A DNA stretch of 64,000 nucleotides from Jongsikchunia kroppenstedtii DSM 45133 (lineage in GTDB: Bacteria > Actinomycetota > Actinomycetes > Mycobacteriales > Mycobacteriaceae), in the NCBI RefSeq assembly GCF_000380485.1, contig NZ_AQYG01000049.1:248001-312000 (forward strand), read 5' to 3'. Position numbers and translations under genes: made by a program. Below, piece after piece: positions 1-10,649 of this stretch (positions are counted from its first letter, which is position 1; the number at the start of each line of letters is the position of its first letter). Under the pieces are notes generated by a model, which saw only the letters and a list, made by a program, of their open reading frames with translations, searched no databases and had not been told where the DNA came from.

Positions 1-88
1 CACCTCCCAGCAGTGCCTCTCGAAACTTCGCGGGCAGCGTCAGCCGCCCCTTGTCGTCGAGCTTGGGCGTGTAGGTACCGAGAAACAT
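1..88 (-). CDS. mraZ: MraZ transcriptional regulator, N-terminal part (cut by window edge)
   Basis: The first 29 codons on the minus strand read [20 protein letters not shown] and onward, the characteristic N-terminus of MraZ, the AbrB-like DNA-binding regulator at the head of the dcw division and cell-wall cluster. Start is ATG at 88, preceded by GGAGGT at 95-100 with 6 nt spacing. The rest of the gene and the expected mraW/rsmH lie outside the window. The family binds spaced repeats in its own promoter, and such repeats are visible just upstream at 143-174. The call is secure although only a fragment is present. Confidence 0.95.
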   Translation of the reverse strand, partial: MFLGTYTPKLDDKGRLTLPAKFREALLGG

Positions 89-142
89 CGCGGCACCTCC
101 AAACCCATCAACCGAAAACTCCGGATTGCCTTCGGTCGATCA

Positions 143-174
143 CCACTGTACCCCACTTTCCACCACTTGCCACC
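143..174 (-). promoter_or_regulatory. MraZ operator: GTGG repeats at 10-bp spacing
   Basis: On the plus strand CCACT occurs at 143-147, 153-157 and 163-167, exactly 10 bp apart, followed by CCACC at 170-174. Read toward mraZ these are AGTGG repeats. MraZ is known to bind direct G-rich repeats of about one helical turn in its own promoter, so this is very probably the autoregulatory box. Position is 55-86 bp upstream of the mraZ start. Confidence 0.8.
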
Positions 175-371
175 CTATTGCTGCATTGTTCCCCCACCGA
201 TGATCATCGGTGCAGGTCATAGCCATGCAGAGGGATGCGACACACCAGGGTTGCCGTCACTCGGTTCCCCGACAGAAGCCTGACGACCTGGCACTTTGTC
301 GACGCACGGAGCCCGTGGACGCTCGGGTGGCGCAAAGTGGGGATCTAGGGAGTGGGGCGCCGATGGGCAAC

Positions 372-402
372 AAAAAACAGCGGCCGCGATGCGGCCGCTG
401 TT
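372..402 (-). terminator. Intrinsic terminator after the DUF3040 gene
   Basis: A perfect 12-bp inverted repeat (AACAGCGGCCGC at 376-387, loop GAT, GCGGCCGCTGTT at 391-402) is followed on the minus strand by a run of T (372-377). It lies 25 bp past the DUF3040 stop codon. It also insulates the mraZ promoter region from read-through. Confidence 0.88.
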
Positions 403-427
403 CAGATCAGTCGATCAGGTCTGCGTA

Positions 428-835
428 TTACTCCCCGCGCTCGAAGCGCCGGTTGAAGCGGTCTTCCATTCGCTCGGAGAACTTGCGCCCACTGCGACGG
501 CCGCTTCGTGCCGAACCGGTCGACGGGGACGACTGGGAGCCGGAGGATCCCGAGGTGAATCCCCATAGGGCCATGAGGCCCGCCGCGAACATCACCAGGA
601 AGCCGATCAGGCTGAGGATCGGGAACCCGCTCACCGTCACGTTTGCAACCAGACCGCCGATCAGCAGTCCGAGCCCGATAACAAAGACCGAAGCAGCCTG
701 TATGCGCCGGCGGGAAACGCTGCCGCCACCGCCGAACCGTCGTCCACGAACATGCGACGCAAACTTCGGATCCTCGGCGTACAGGGCGCTTTCGATCTGT
801 TCGAGCATTCGCTGCTCGTGCTCTGAGAGTGGCAC
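428..835 (-). CDS. DUF3040 membrane protein (Rv2169c-like)
   Basis: A 135-residue protein of the DUF3040 family, found throughout actinobacteria, often beside mraZ; its function is unknown. The start is placed at GTG 835, giving the family-typical opening VPLSEHEQRMLEQIESALYA, with AGGAGG at 841-846 five nt upstream. An earlier in-frame start at 925 would add 30 unrelated residues. The N-terminal third is soluble, two adjacent hydrophobic segments follow (about residues 48-68 and 71-90), and the tail is Ser/Arg-rich and basic. It is monocistronic with its own terminator. Confidence 0.88.
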   Translation of the reverse strand: MPLSEHEQRMLEQIESALYAEDPKFASHVRGRRFGGGGSVSRRRIQAASVFVIGLGLLIGGLVANVTVSGFPILSLIGFLVMFAAGLMALWGFTSGSSGSQSSPSTGSARSGRRSGRKFSERMEDRFNRRFERGE

Positions 836-951
836 CGACCCCTCCTTCAGCACGTCACCTCGCCGGAAATTTCCGGCCTCTACTACCGATGATACGAGGT
901 GTTGGAATGTCGGACCACTATTCACCCATCTCGGAACGAACTCGATCGAGA

Positions 952-1377
952 CTAGGCGGCCCGTGCGGCGGTACGTCCATGCTCGACCCGGACGATCTCG
1001 GCCTCGACCCGGTCGAGGAAATTGTTCACCTGATGACGCAGTTCCGTGACCACCGACTCGGGCACCGACCGCCTCAGCCCGGCATCCAGATCGGCGCGGA
1101 GATCGGAGAATCCGGCGAAGTACGCCGCCCAGGTGTCCATGTCCGATGCCACCTTGGGCAGCCGCAGCCAGGCGCTGCGAGACCCGATGCGTGACGGCCG
1201 CTCGTACAGCGCGAGGATCGCCCCCGCCCCGCGCAACGCGGCCAGGTAGAGGCCGAGGAACTGGTCGGCCGGATCGGTGGAGGCCGGGACCAGGAGCATC
1301 TCGGCACGATCGAGCAGGTCACGGGCCCTGGTGATCCGGCGAGGATCATCAAGTGCCAGCGTTGTCGGCGTAGCCAT
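952..1377 (-). CDS. SAV_6107-type HEPN-domain protein
   Basis: A 141-residue all-helical protein resembling the actinobacterial SAV_6107 HEPN family that accompanies the mraZ region. Start ATG 1377 is chosen because GGAGGT (1385-1390) lies 7 nt upstream; the GTG at 1386 would overlap that ribosome binding site. HEPN proteins can be RNases with an RxxxxH motif, but I see no clear catalytic pair here, so a non-enzymatic or binding role is equally possible. It is divergent from the acetyltransferase gene at 1677. Confidence 0.65.
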   Translation of the reverse strand: MATPTTLALDDPRRITRARDLLDRAEMLLVPASTDPADQFLGLYLAALRGAGAILALYERPSRIGSRSAWLRLPKVASDMDTWAAYFAGFSDLRADLDAGLRRSVPESVVTELRHQVNNFLDRVEAEIVRVEHGRTAARAA

Positions 1378-1676
1378 GTCGGGCACCTCCCGCCCCTATC
1401 GAATCGCCGCCGTGGGCTCTGTTCGGTAGAACGGATCCCGGCGGCGAACGCTTCCCTCGCTCACCGCCGGGTCCGCCGGTGTCTCCCCGGGCTCGGAATC
1501 ACCTTTGCGGAGGTTGAATCTGCGAAGGTCAGAGACTCGAACACCCGTTCGACATATTCAATATAGCTACACCCCCCGACAACTCTCAAGGGGTCATGAG
1601 AAAGAACACTCAGGGCTCACGCACTGCCGAGACGGAAGTCACAAGCAGGGGCAGAAGTCGACCAGAGAGGCACAAC
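1378..1676. other. Divergent intergenic region, no gene seen
   Basis: About 300 bp between the HEPN gene (minus) and the GNAT gene (plus). No plausible coding frame was found. An AT-rich patch at 1552-1568 (CATATTCAATATAGCTA) stands out in this GC-rich DNA and is the likeliest core promoter for the GNAT gene, but no clean -10/-35 pair can be named. Confidence 0.4.
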
Positions 1677-2318
1677 GTGACGACGAGGAACCCCGGGGCG
1701 GTTCGGATGGTCGAGCTCGACGCCACCGACGCGCACCTCTGGCTTCCCGCCGCCCTGGACGTCTACGTGACGGCCATGAACTACCCCCGCGGCACCGCCC
1801 AGCAGCGCTACCCGCTCTGGCGGGAGCATCTGCATCGCCCCGGCTGGCGCGGCGTCGCCACGCTGTCGCCCGCCCCCGACGGCCCGGTCGACGACCAGCG
1901 GCTGGTGCGCCGCGATGACAATCCGATCGCCCCGGCGCCAGAGGTCCTCACCGGAATCGCCTACGGATACCCCGGCGGCGCCAGTCAATGGTGGAACCAG
2001 CAGCTGCGTCAGGGGCTGGCCCGGGTCGGCTACACCCGCGAGCAGATCTCGACGATCGCCGACGACTACTTCGAACTCACCGAATTGCATGTGCACCCGC
2101 AGGCCCAGGGCCAAGGCATCGGCCAGTGGCTGCTCACCCGTCTGCTCGACGGCGTACCGGCGCCGAAGGTGCTGCTGTCCACCCCGGAGGTGCCCGGCGA
2201 GGAGAATCGGGCGTGGCGGCTCTACCGGCGACTCGGATTCGTCGACGTCCTGCGCCAGTTCTCCTTCGCTGGCGACCCCCGCCCATTCGCCATTCTCGGA
2301 CGGGGCCTGCCGCTATGA
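1677..2318 (+). CDS. GNAT-family N-acetyltransferase (Rv2170-like)
   Basis: A 213-residue GNAT acetyltransferase. The acetyl-CoA binding core is visible as LHVHPQAQGQGIGQWLLTRL (about residues 137-156), matching the R/Q-x-x-G-x-G/A loop, followed by the strand with LSTPEV and the GFV segment near the C-terminus. Start GTG 1677 is preceded by GAGAGG; an ATG at 1596 would add 27 low-complexity residues. By position it corresponds to M. tuberculosis Rv2170, reported as a protein acetyltransferase. The substrate cannot be read from sequence. Its TGA forms ATGA with a possible start of the next gene. Confidence 0.82.
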   Translation: MTTRNPGAVRMVELDATDAHLWLPAALDVYVTAMNYPRGTAQQRYPLWREHLHRPGWRGVATLSPAPDGPVDDQRLVRRDDNPIAPAPEVLTGIAYGYPGGASQWWNQQLRQGLARVGYTREQISTIADDYFELTELHVHPQAQGQGIGQWLLTRLLDGVPAPKVLLSTPEVPGEENRAWRLYRRLGFVDVLRQFSFAGDPRPFAILGRGLPL

Positions 2319-2338
2319 GGACCGCCGCTATGAGGACC
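2309..2338 (+). repeat. 15-bp perfect tandem duplication at the GNAT-lppM junction
   Basis: GCCGCTATGAGGACC occurs twice without a gap (2309-2323 and 2324-2338). The first copy contains the TGA stop of the GNAT gene (2316-2318) overlapping an ATG (2315-2317) in the lppM frame; the second copy supplies another in-frame ATG at 2330. Both ATGs are therefore candidate starts for lppM. Confidence 0.85.
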
Positions 2339-2446
2339 GGGTCCGCGTCGCGCAGCCGAAACCGGTTCCGGACCTGGCACCATAGCCAGGTGCATTCCGG
2401 ACCGATCACCCACCGCATCAGCTCCCGGCGACCGAATCGCGCGTCG

Positions 2447-3166
2447 ATGCGCTGGATGCTCGCCACCCTGATGCTGTTGCTCGCCGCCCTGCCGATGGTC
2501 GCCGCCTGCGGCAGTTCCAATGTCGGCGGCGACAAGCTGTGGGGCCGGATCATCGTGGCGCACCGCGACACCGGTCAGGACAAGGGGCCGAATGTCAGTG
2601 TGCCGCCCGCCCTTTCGTCAGTCGCCAACGCGGGCGTGTACAAGCAGAACGGGATGATCGGCACCCAGGTCAACTACACGGGCGTGACGTTCGGGCAGTT
2701 CAGCCAACTCAGCGACATGGTCGTCGACGCCTTCCCCAGCGACACCATCTCGATGGACGTGGCCGCCAGCCGGTCCGGCGGGACGGTGACCTTCCAGGGC
2801 ACGGCCGACCTCACCTCGCTCAAGCCCGCCGAGGACTACGTCGAGTTCGCCGTGCAATTCGCCGGCAAGGTCTCGGCATCCAACGGCACCCAGGATGACA
2901 ACGACACGGTCACGTGGAAGCTCGCGGCCGGCAAGGCGACCACGATGACCGCCGAGTCGCACTACGACGACCCCAGCACCGCCGGCTTCGGCGGCTGGAC
3001 CTTCCTGATGATCGCGGTCGCCCTGGCCGCGGTCGTGGTCGTGGTCGCACTGGCCCGTGTGATGCGCGACCAGACCCCGCGCTACGGCGAGCCGGTGCCG
3101 ACCCCCCGCGAGCAGTATCAGGCGATCAAGGACAAAGTCCTCAACCGGCATCTGCCGCGCGACTAG
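2447..3166 (+). CDS. lppM: LppM-like lipoprotein (DUF3153)
   Basis: A lipoprotein homologous to mycobacterial LppM by position and layout. From ATG 2447 the protein has 239 residues: a 20-residue signal peptide ending in the lipobox VAAC, a DUF3153-type beta-rich domain (roughly residues 30-180), one transmembrane helix (about 187-207) and a basic cytoplasmic tail. LppM carries both a lipid anchor and a C-terminal helix. Starts at 2315 (ATGA overlap with the GNAT stop) or 2330 are in frame but would give a 65- or 60-residue leader before the Cys, too long for a typical signal peptide. No good Shine-Dalgarno precedes 2447, so the start remains uncertain. Confidence 0.8.
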   Translation: MRWMLATLMLLLAALPMVAACGSSNVGGDKLWGRIIVAHRDTGQDKGPNVSVPPALSSVANAGVYKQNGMIGTQVNYTGVTFGQFSQLSDMVVDAFPSDTISMDVAASRSGGTVTFQGTADLTSLKPAEDYVEFAVQFAGKVSASNGTQDDNDTVTWKLAAGKATTMTAESHYDDPSTAGFGGWTFLMIAVALAAVVVVVALARVMRDQTPRYGEPVPTPREQYQAIKDKVLNRHLPRD

Positions 3167-3205
3167 CTGCCGCCAGATGAACGCCCGGCTGCGTTGTCGG
3201 CCGTC

Positions 3206-3229
3206 CCGCATACAAGAGCGGTATTGCGG
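3206..3229. terminator. Weak imperfect hairpin between convergent lppM and metF
   Basis: CCGCATAC (3206-3213) can pair with GTATTGCGG (3221-3229) with one bulged base and a 7-nt loop. It lies in the 125-bp gap between the converging lppM and metF genes and may act on both. There is no U tract. Confidence 0.35.
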
Positions 3230-3291
3230 AACGACCTCCGCCTAGCCGGATCGTCCATCTGATCACCAGCTGACGACGTAACGCGCGCCGG

Positions 3292-4224
3292 CTATGGGAC
3301 GAGCACGTCCATCCCGAGGCGCTGCAGCACCTCGCCGGTGGCCCGCGCGAAGTTCAGGCTGCAGAAGTGCAGCGACGGCGCCCCCTCGGCGATCAGCCGC
3401 TGCGCCATCTCGGTGGCCACATCGATGCCGACCTCACGCACCGCATCACGATCCTCCTGCTCGCCGGGACCCGCGGCGGCGCTGAGCCGCTCGTCGAGCC
3501 AGCCCGGCAGCTGGGAGCCCGACAACTCGACCATCCGGCGCACCGACGCCAGCGAGGTGATCGGCATGATGCCCGGGATGATCGGCTTGGCGCCCTGCTC
3601 GGGATCGGCGGCGACCACCCGGTCGCGCAGTCGCAGGTAGTCGTCCACCTCGAAGAACATCTGGGTGATCGAATAGTCCGCTCCCGCACGGAGTTTCGAG
3701 ACCAGGTGCGCGGTGTCCGACTCGAGGTCCGGCGCGCTGTGGTGGCCCTCGGGGAAGGACGCGACGCCGACGTGGAAGTCACCGAGCGTGCCCACCAGCC
3801 GCACCAGCTCCTCGGCGTACTCGACGCCCTCGGGGTGCCTGGTCCACTGGCCCAGCGGATCGCCCGGTGGGTCGCCGCGCAGCGCCAGGATATTGCTGAT
3901 GCCCTCGGCCGCGAACGCGCCGACCACCGCGCGCAGCTCGGCGACGCTGTGATTGACGGCCGTCAGATGTCCCACCGGCAGCAGCGTGGTCTCGCGAGCC
4001 AGCTGGCCCGTGATGCGCGCCGTGCGCTCCCGCGTCGAACCGCCCGCCCCATAGGTCATCGAGACGAACGCCGGGTGCATCCGTTCGAAGATCCGCACCG
4101 CACGCCAGAGCCGCTCCTCGCCCGCGTCATCGCGCGGGGGGAAGAACTCCACCGAGAACGGAACCGGACCGTGGTGCGGCGCCTTGAGGCTCTCGATCAC
4201 CGACGTTTGGACAGTTTGACTCAC
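3292..4224 (-). CDS. metF: 5,10-methylenetetrahydrofolate reductase
   Basis: A 310-residue MTHFR, reducing 5,10-methylene-THF to 5-methyl-THF for methionine synthesis. The TIM-barrel motifs are intact: FSVEFFPPRDD near residue 23, MTYGAGGS near 55, LALRGDPPGD near 112, ITQMFFEVDDY near 186, PGIMPI near 216, and the C-terminal LHFCSLN. Position matches Rv2172c, which is MetF-like; here all motifs look functional. Start GTG 4224 has no convincing Shine-Dalgarno, but TACACT (4237-4232, minus strand) lies 7 nt before it, suggesting a leaderless mRNA. The start codon itself lies within a 9-bp inverted repeat (4222-4248). Confidence 0.9.
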   Translation of the reverse strand: MSQTVQTSVIESLKAPHHGPVPFSVEFFPPRDDAGEERLWRAVRIFERMHPAFVSMTYGAGGSTRERTARITGQLARETTLLPVGHLTAVNHSVAELRAVVGAFAAEGISNILALRGDPPGDPLGQWTRHPEGVEYAEELVRLVGTLGDFHVGVASFPEGHHSAPDLESDTAHLVSKLRAGADYSITQMFFEVDDYLRLRDRVVAADPEQGAKPIIPGIMPITSLASVRRMVELSGSQLPGWLDERLSAAAGPGEQEDRDAVREVGIDVATEMAQRLIAEGAPSLHFCSLNFARATGEVLQRLGMDVLVP

Positions 4225-4248
4225 CTGCCTAGTGTACGGAGGCAGGTG
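4222..4248. promoter_or_regulatory. Perfect 9-bp inverted repeat in the metF/idsA2 divergent promoter
   Basis: CACCTGCCT (4222-4230) and AGGCAGGTG (4240-4248) form a perfect dyad with a 9-nt spacer. It covers the presumed metF -10 element and start codon, so a bound protein would block metF transcription initiation. This looks like an operator; the regulator is unknown. Confidence 0.6.
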
Positions 4249-4284
4249 TTCGAACCGCTCGCCCCGCTCCCCTAGGGTGAGCAG

Positions 4285-5397
4285 GTGCCCATCATCGCGC
4301 CCGCTCGTCTGGACGACGTCCCCGCGGCGGCCGAGGCGGTGCTGGTCGACTTCTTCGCCGATCGCGCGGCCGCGACCGAGGCGATCTCACCGCGATTCAG
4401 CGTCGCCGTCGACGCCGTCGCCCGCTACGTGCTGCGCGGCGGCAAGCGCATCCGCCCCACGTTCTGCTGGGCCGGATGGCAGTGCGGCTCAGGCCGCTCC
4501 GCCGCGGGGGCCGGTTCAGGCGGCTCCGGCGACTCCGAATCGGATATCGCCGCCTTGCGGGTGGCCGCGTCGCTCGAGCTGATCCAGGCCTGCGCGCTCA
4601 TCCACGACGACATCATCGACCGCTCCGACACCCGCCGCGGACACCCGACGCTGCACCGCGAACAGGAATCGGGTCACCGCCGCGAGCGCTGGCACGGCGA
4701 CGCCGAACATTTCGGCACGTCCGCCGCGATCCTGCTCGGCGACCTGGCGCTGGCCTGGGCCGACGACATGGTCCGCGATGCCGGGTTGACGCCGGCCACC
4801 GCCGCCCGCCTCTCCCCGACCTGGTCGGCGATGCGCACCGAGGTTCTCGGCGGCCAGTATCTCGACATCGTCAACGAGATGTCCGCCGACGAATCGGCCG
4901 CGTCGGCCGATCAGGTGATGCGTTTCAAGACCGCCGCCTACACGATCGAACGCCCGCTGCAGTTGGGTGCCGAAATGGCCGGCGTCCCAGAAGAAGTCGT
5001 CGAGTCGCTACGCCGGTTCGGCACCGATCTCGGAATCGCCTTCCAGCTGCGCGACGATCTGCTCGGCGCATTCGGCGATCCCGACGTCACCGGCAAACCT
5101 TCCGGTGATGACCTGGTCGCCGGCAAACGCACCGCGATTCTCGCGGCCGCCTTCAATCGACTCGACGAGAATCGCGCCGACCAGCTACGGGGCTATGTCG
5201 GACGACCACTCGATGACGCAGAGCTCCGCCAAACCCGTTCGCTCATCGCCGACTCCGGCGCCGTCACGGCGATCGAGACACGCATCGATGCGCTGCTGAC
5301 CTCCGCGCGCGACACACTCGACGCCACCCCGATCCCCGCCCCGGCGAAGGCCGGACTATCGGCCTTGGCCACCAAGGTCACCGACCGGCGCTCATGA
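4285..5397 (+). CDS. idsA2: Polyprenyl diphosphate synthase (IdsA2-like)
   Basis: A 370-residue trans-isoprenyl diphosphate synthase that condenses allylic diphosphates with IPP to make C20 or longer chains. The first aspartate-rich motif reads IHDDIIDRSDTRRG and the second FQLRDDLLGAFGD, followed by GKPSGDDLVAGKRT; the GGKRIRP motif is near residue 52. A Gly/Ser-rich insertion (about residues 70-85) separates the first helices. Start GTG 4285 has TAGGGT at 4273-4278, exactly at -12 to -7, so the transcript is predicted to be leaderless. The gene is coupled to mptA by a 4-bp ATGA overlap, linking prenyl-lipid supply to a polyprenyl-phosphomannose-dependent glycosyltransferase. Confidence 0.9.
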   Translation: MPIIAPARLDDVPAAAEAVLVDFFADRAAATEAISPRFSVAVDAVARYVLRGGKRIRPTFCWAGWQCGSGRSAAGAGSGGSGDSESDIAALRVAASLELIQACALIHDDIIDRSDTRRGHPTLHREQESGHRRERWHGDAEHFGTSAAILLGDLALAWADDMVRDAGLTPATAARLSPTWSAMRTEVLGGQYLDIVNEMSADESAASADQVMRFKTAAYTIERPLQLGAEMAGVPEEVVESLRRFGTDLGIAFQLRDDLLGAFGDPDVTGKPSGDDLVAGKRTAILAAAFNRLDENRADQLRGYVGRPLDDAELRQTRSLIADSGAVTAIETRIDALLTSARDTLDATPIPAPAKAGLSALATKVTDRRS

Positions 5398-6977
5398 CCG
5401 AGCGACCGATAGTCAGGACAGGGTTCGGGCGGGCCGCACGACTGGGCCTCGTCGCCACGGTCCTGATCACCATCGGCAGCTACGGCGTCGGCGACATCCC
5501 GCGCAACAGTCCGGTCCTGTCCGACCTGCATCTGTCGTGGATGTCGTACGGGCACGGAAAGACGCTGTGCTCGTTGGCCTTCTGGATCGGCATCGCGGCG
5601 CTGGTGGTCGCCTGGGTGCAGATCGGACGCATCGTGCGCACCACCGACATCCCCGCGAATCTGATGCGGCGCACGGCCGCGGTATGGGCCGCGCCGCTCC
5701 TGATCGCCGTGCCGATCTACAGCCGCGACGTCTATGCCTATCTCGCGCAGGGGTCGCTGTTCGCGCATGGGTACAACCCGTACTCGGACGGCCCGGCGCT
5801 GCTACCGGGGCCGCTGGTCGACAGCATGGCTCAGGTATGGGCGACCACCACGGCCCCGTACGGACCGGCCTTCATGCTGATCACCCGCGGAGTCGCCGAC
5901 ATCGTCGGCAACCATGTGATCCTCGGGGTGCTCCTGATGAAGCTGGTCATGCTGCCGGGCTTCGCGCTCGCGCTGTGGGCGATCCCCCGTCTGGCACAGC
6001 ACTTTCCGCGGCGACCCGTCGACACGTCCGATGGCGACGCCGGCCGGGGCGCGTATCCCGCCTATGGCAGCTGGCTGGTGTTGCTGAATCCGATGCTGCT
6101 GGTGCATCTGGTCGGCGGGCCACACGTGGAGCTGCTGATGTTCGGGGTGCTCGCCGCGGGGCTGGTGCTGGTGCTCGAGGGCCGCCACGGCTGGGGCATC
6201 GCCGTGCTGGCGCTGGCCGCGTCGATCAAGATCACCGCCGCGCTCGCCCTGCCGTTCGTGCTGTGGATCTGGCTGGCGCACAATCGGTCCGCACGCGACC
6301 AAGGCGAACTCCAACCACGACGCGATTGGCGGGAGGCGACGAAGCTCACGGCCGCGATCGTCGGGATCGCGATGGTCGTGTTCGGCGTGTTCACGCTCGC
6401 CGTCGGGCACGGGCTGGGCTGGCTCACGGGACTGGGCTGGGCCGACCGAATCATCAACTGGCTGACCATCCCGACGGCCGTCGCGCATCTGGTCACGCTG
6501 GTCGCCGCGCCGTTCACGGCGCTGCATCTGGGACCCGTGCTCTCGGTGACCCGCACGATCGGCGAGGTGGTGCTGGCGCTGATCGCGGTCACCGTGTGGT
6601 GGAAGTCGCGGCACACCGCCCGCAGCGCGATGGTCGGTGCGGCCTGGGTGATGTTCGCCGTCCTGCTGCTGGAACCGTCGACCCTGCCCTGGTACTACTC
6701 GTGGGCGCTGGTCATCGCCGCGGCGTTCGATCTCGGACGCCGATGGTCCGCGGCGGTGGTGTTCGCCTGCGTGTTCCAGCTGATCGTGTTCCAGCCGGAC
6801 GACTCGATCCTCATGTACAACATCACCGACGTGCTGATCGCCGCCGCATTGTCCGGGCTGGCCGCGTGGTCGCTGCTGCGACCGGATCCGTTGCGGCTCG
6901 GCGTTGTTCGGGGCTATCTCTGGCCCGACGGCACGGCACCGAAGGTCAGAACGCCTCAGCCTGCGCCCGGCGAATGA
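5394..6977 (+). CDS. mptA: Alpha-(1->6)-mannopyranosyltransferase (GT-C, lipomannan)
   Basis: A 527-residue polytopic GT-C glycosyltransferase. MptA extends the alpha-1,6-mannan backbone of lipomannan/lipoarabinomannan outside the membrane, using polyprenyl-phosphomannose. About a dozen hydrophobic helices are visible; the acidic loop with YSRDVYAYLAQG (about residues 104-115) is the GT-C catalytic-loop region, followed by YNPYSDGP. Start ATG 5394 overlaps the idsA2 stop (ATGA). The 3' end overlaps the convergent DNA-binding protein gene by 32 bp (6946-6977). Position matches Rv2174. Confidence 0.9.
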   Translation: MTERPIVRTGFGRAARLGLVATVLITIGSYGVGDIPRNSPVLSDLHLSWMSYGHGKTLCSLAFWIGIAALVVAWVQIGRIVRTTDIPANLMRRTAAVWAAPLLIAVPIYSRDVYAYLAQGSLFAHGYNPYSDGPALLPGPLVDSMAQVWATTTAPYGPAFMLITRGVADIVGNHVILGVLLMKLVMLPGFALALWAIPRLAQHFPRRPVDTSDGDAGRGAYPAYGSWLVLLNPMLLVHLVGGPHVELLMFGVLAAGLVLVLEGRHGWGIAVLALAASIKITAALALPFVLWIWLAHNRSARDQGELQPRRDWREATKLTAAIVGIAMVVFGVFTLAVGHGLGWLTGLGWADRIINWLTIPTAVAHLVTLVAAPFTALHLGPVLSVTRTIGEVVLALIAVTVWWKSRHTARSAMVGAAWVMFAVLLLEPSTLPWYYSWALVIAAAFDLGRRWSAAVVFACVFQLIVFQPDDSILMYNITDVLIAAALSGLAAWSLLRPDPLRLGVVRGYLWPDGTAPKVRTPQPAPGE

Positions 6978-7311
6978 CCTCACGCGCCGAATGGCTGTGA
7001 ATCGCCTCGGCCGGAGTCAGACCGAGATCGGACTGCTCGGTGAACAACCACGCCAGCGTCTCGTCACGATCGAAGCCACCGTCGTGCAGCACCGACAGCA
7101 GGCCCGGCAGATGCTTGGCGATGCCGTGATCGTCGAAGAACAGCTCCGGCACCAGGACCAGCCCGCCGCGCCGGACCGCCAGCAGCTGGCGGTCGGTGAT
7201 CAACGCGTTCACCCGACCGACCGACACCCCGAGCCGGTTGGATACCTCAGATAGCGGCAGAGTTTCGACATCATCGGACAGACAGTCGGCAGACAGCGGC
7301 AGAGATCCCAC
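6946..7311 (-). CDS. Winged-HTH DNA-binding protein, PknL-substrate type (Rv2175c-like)
   Basis: A 121-residue protein matching the M. tuberculosis Rv2175c family: an N-terminal HTH (LPLSEVSNRLGVSVGRVNALITDRQ, about residues 18-42, a MerR-like recognition helix) and a C-terminal helical domain. Rv2175c is a DNA-binding protein phosphorylated by PknL, whose gene is divergent here as in mycobacteria. Start GTG 7311 has TAGCCT at 7323-7318, exactly -12 to -7, so it is probably leaderless. Thr residues in the N-terminal region are few, so the phosphosite cannot be assigned with confidence. Confidence 0.82.
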   Translation of the reverse strand: MGSLPLSADCLSDDVETLPLSEVSNRLGVSVGRVNALITDRQLLAVRRGGLVLVPELFFDDHGIAKHLPGLLSVLHDGGFDRDETLAWLFTEQSDLGLTPAEAIHSHSAREVIRRAQAEAF

Positions 7312-7423
7312 GCGCCCAGGCTACGGCACCGGAGCGCCACCGGTGACTATCGTTGCTGCCGACAGCAATGACCGCCCGGCGAGTGACGACATCGCCGCCG
7401 GCACTGACGAGGAGATGCCCACG

Positions 7424-10172
<2,749 letters not shown>

Positions 10173-10649
10173 CTAACCGGCCTGCATGGCCCGCCATCGC
10201 ACCAGGTTGTGCCTGGCATCGGCGAGCGCATCGTGGGCGTCCTTCGGGCTCGGCGGCAGCTCCGGCTGCCCCACTGCCTCCCAGTGCTGACGCAGCTCAC
10301 GGGTGAATCTCGGGATCTCCCGCGGCAGCGCCGTCATCGACCCCCACAGCTGGCACAACGCCACGTGGTCATACGCTCCGACCCATGCCCACAACTCGAT
10401 CGGCTCGCCGGGCTCGTTCAGAAAGTTCAGCAAATCTTCACGGATTCGCTTGCGGCTCTTCCATGCCGACGACGACGGAGATGGCAGCTTAGGCAGGACA
10501 TGCGCACGTACCCAACTCCCCGCCCGGGCCGGATCGAACTCGGTGGACACCGCGTAGAACTCACGGCCGTCCTCGGCGACCACCCCGATCGACACCAGCT
10601 CGATCGTGCGTCCGTCCTCGATGAACTCGGAGTCGTAGAAGTAGCGCAT
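10173..10649 (-). CDS. DEDDh 3'-5' exoribonuclease (Rv2179c-like)
   Basis: A 158-residue RNase T-superfamily exonuclease related to the crystallised M. tuberculosis Rv2179c. Acidic motifs: YDSEFIEDG at residues 5-13 (Exo I, D and E), WVGAYDHVALCQLWG in the middle (Exo II, D), and HDALADARHN near the C-terminus (Exo III, H and D). Start ATG 10649 has TACGCT (10661-10656) at -12 to -7, predicting a leaderless mRNA. Longer frames upstream would add about 40 residues of non-conserved sequence. The gene ends 10 nt before the aroG start. Confidence 0.9.
   Translation of the reverse strand: MRYFYDSEFIEDGRTIELVSIGVVAEDGREFYAVSTEFDPARAGSWVRAHVLPKLPSPSSSAWKSRKRIREDLLNFLNEPGEPIELWAWVGAYDHVALCQLWGSMTALPREIPRFTRELRQHWEAVGQPELPPSPKDAHDALADARHNLVRWRAMQAG

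Noticed and set aside
428-1000. Possible IS6110-type insertion site, as in M. tuberculosis near mraZ
   Set aside because: No transposase frame, no terminal inverted repeats and no target duplication are present here.
3292-4224. Degenerate MetF paralogue, as assumed for Rv2172c
   Set aside because: All MTHFR barrel motifs and full length are present, so a functional enzyme is more likely.
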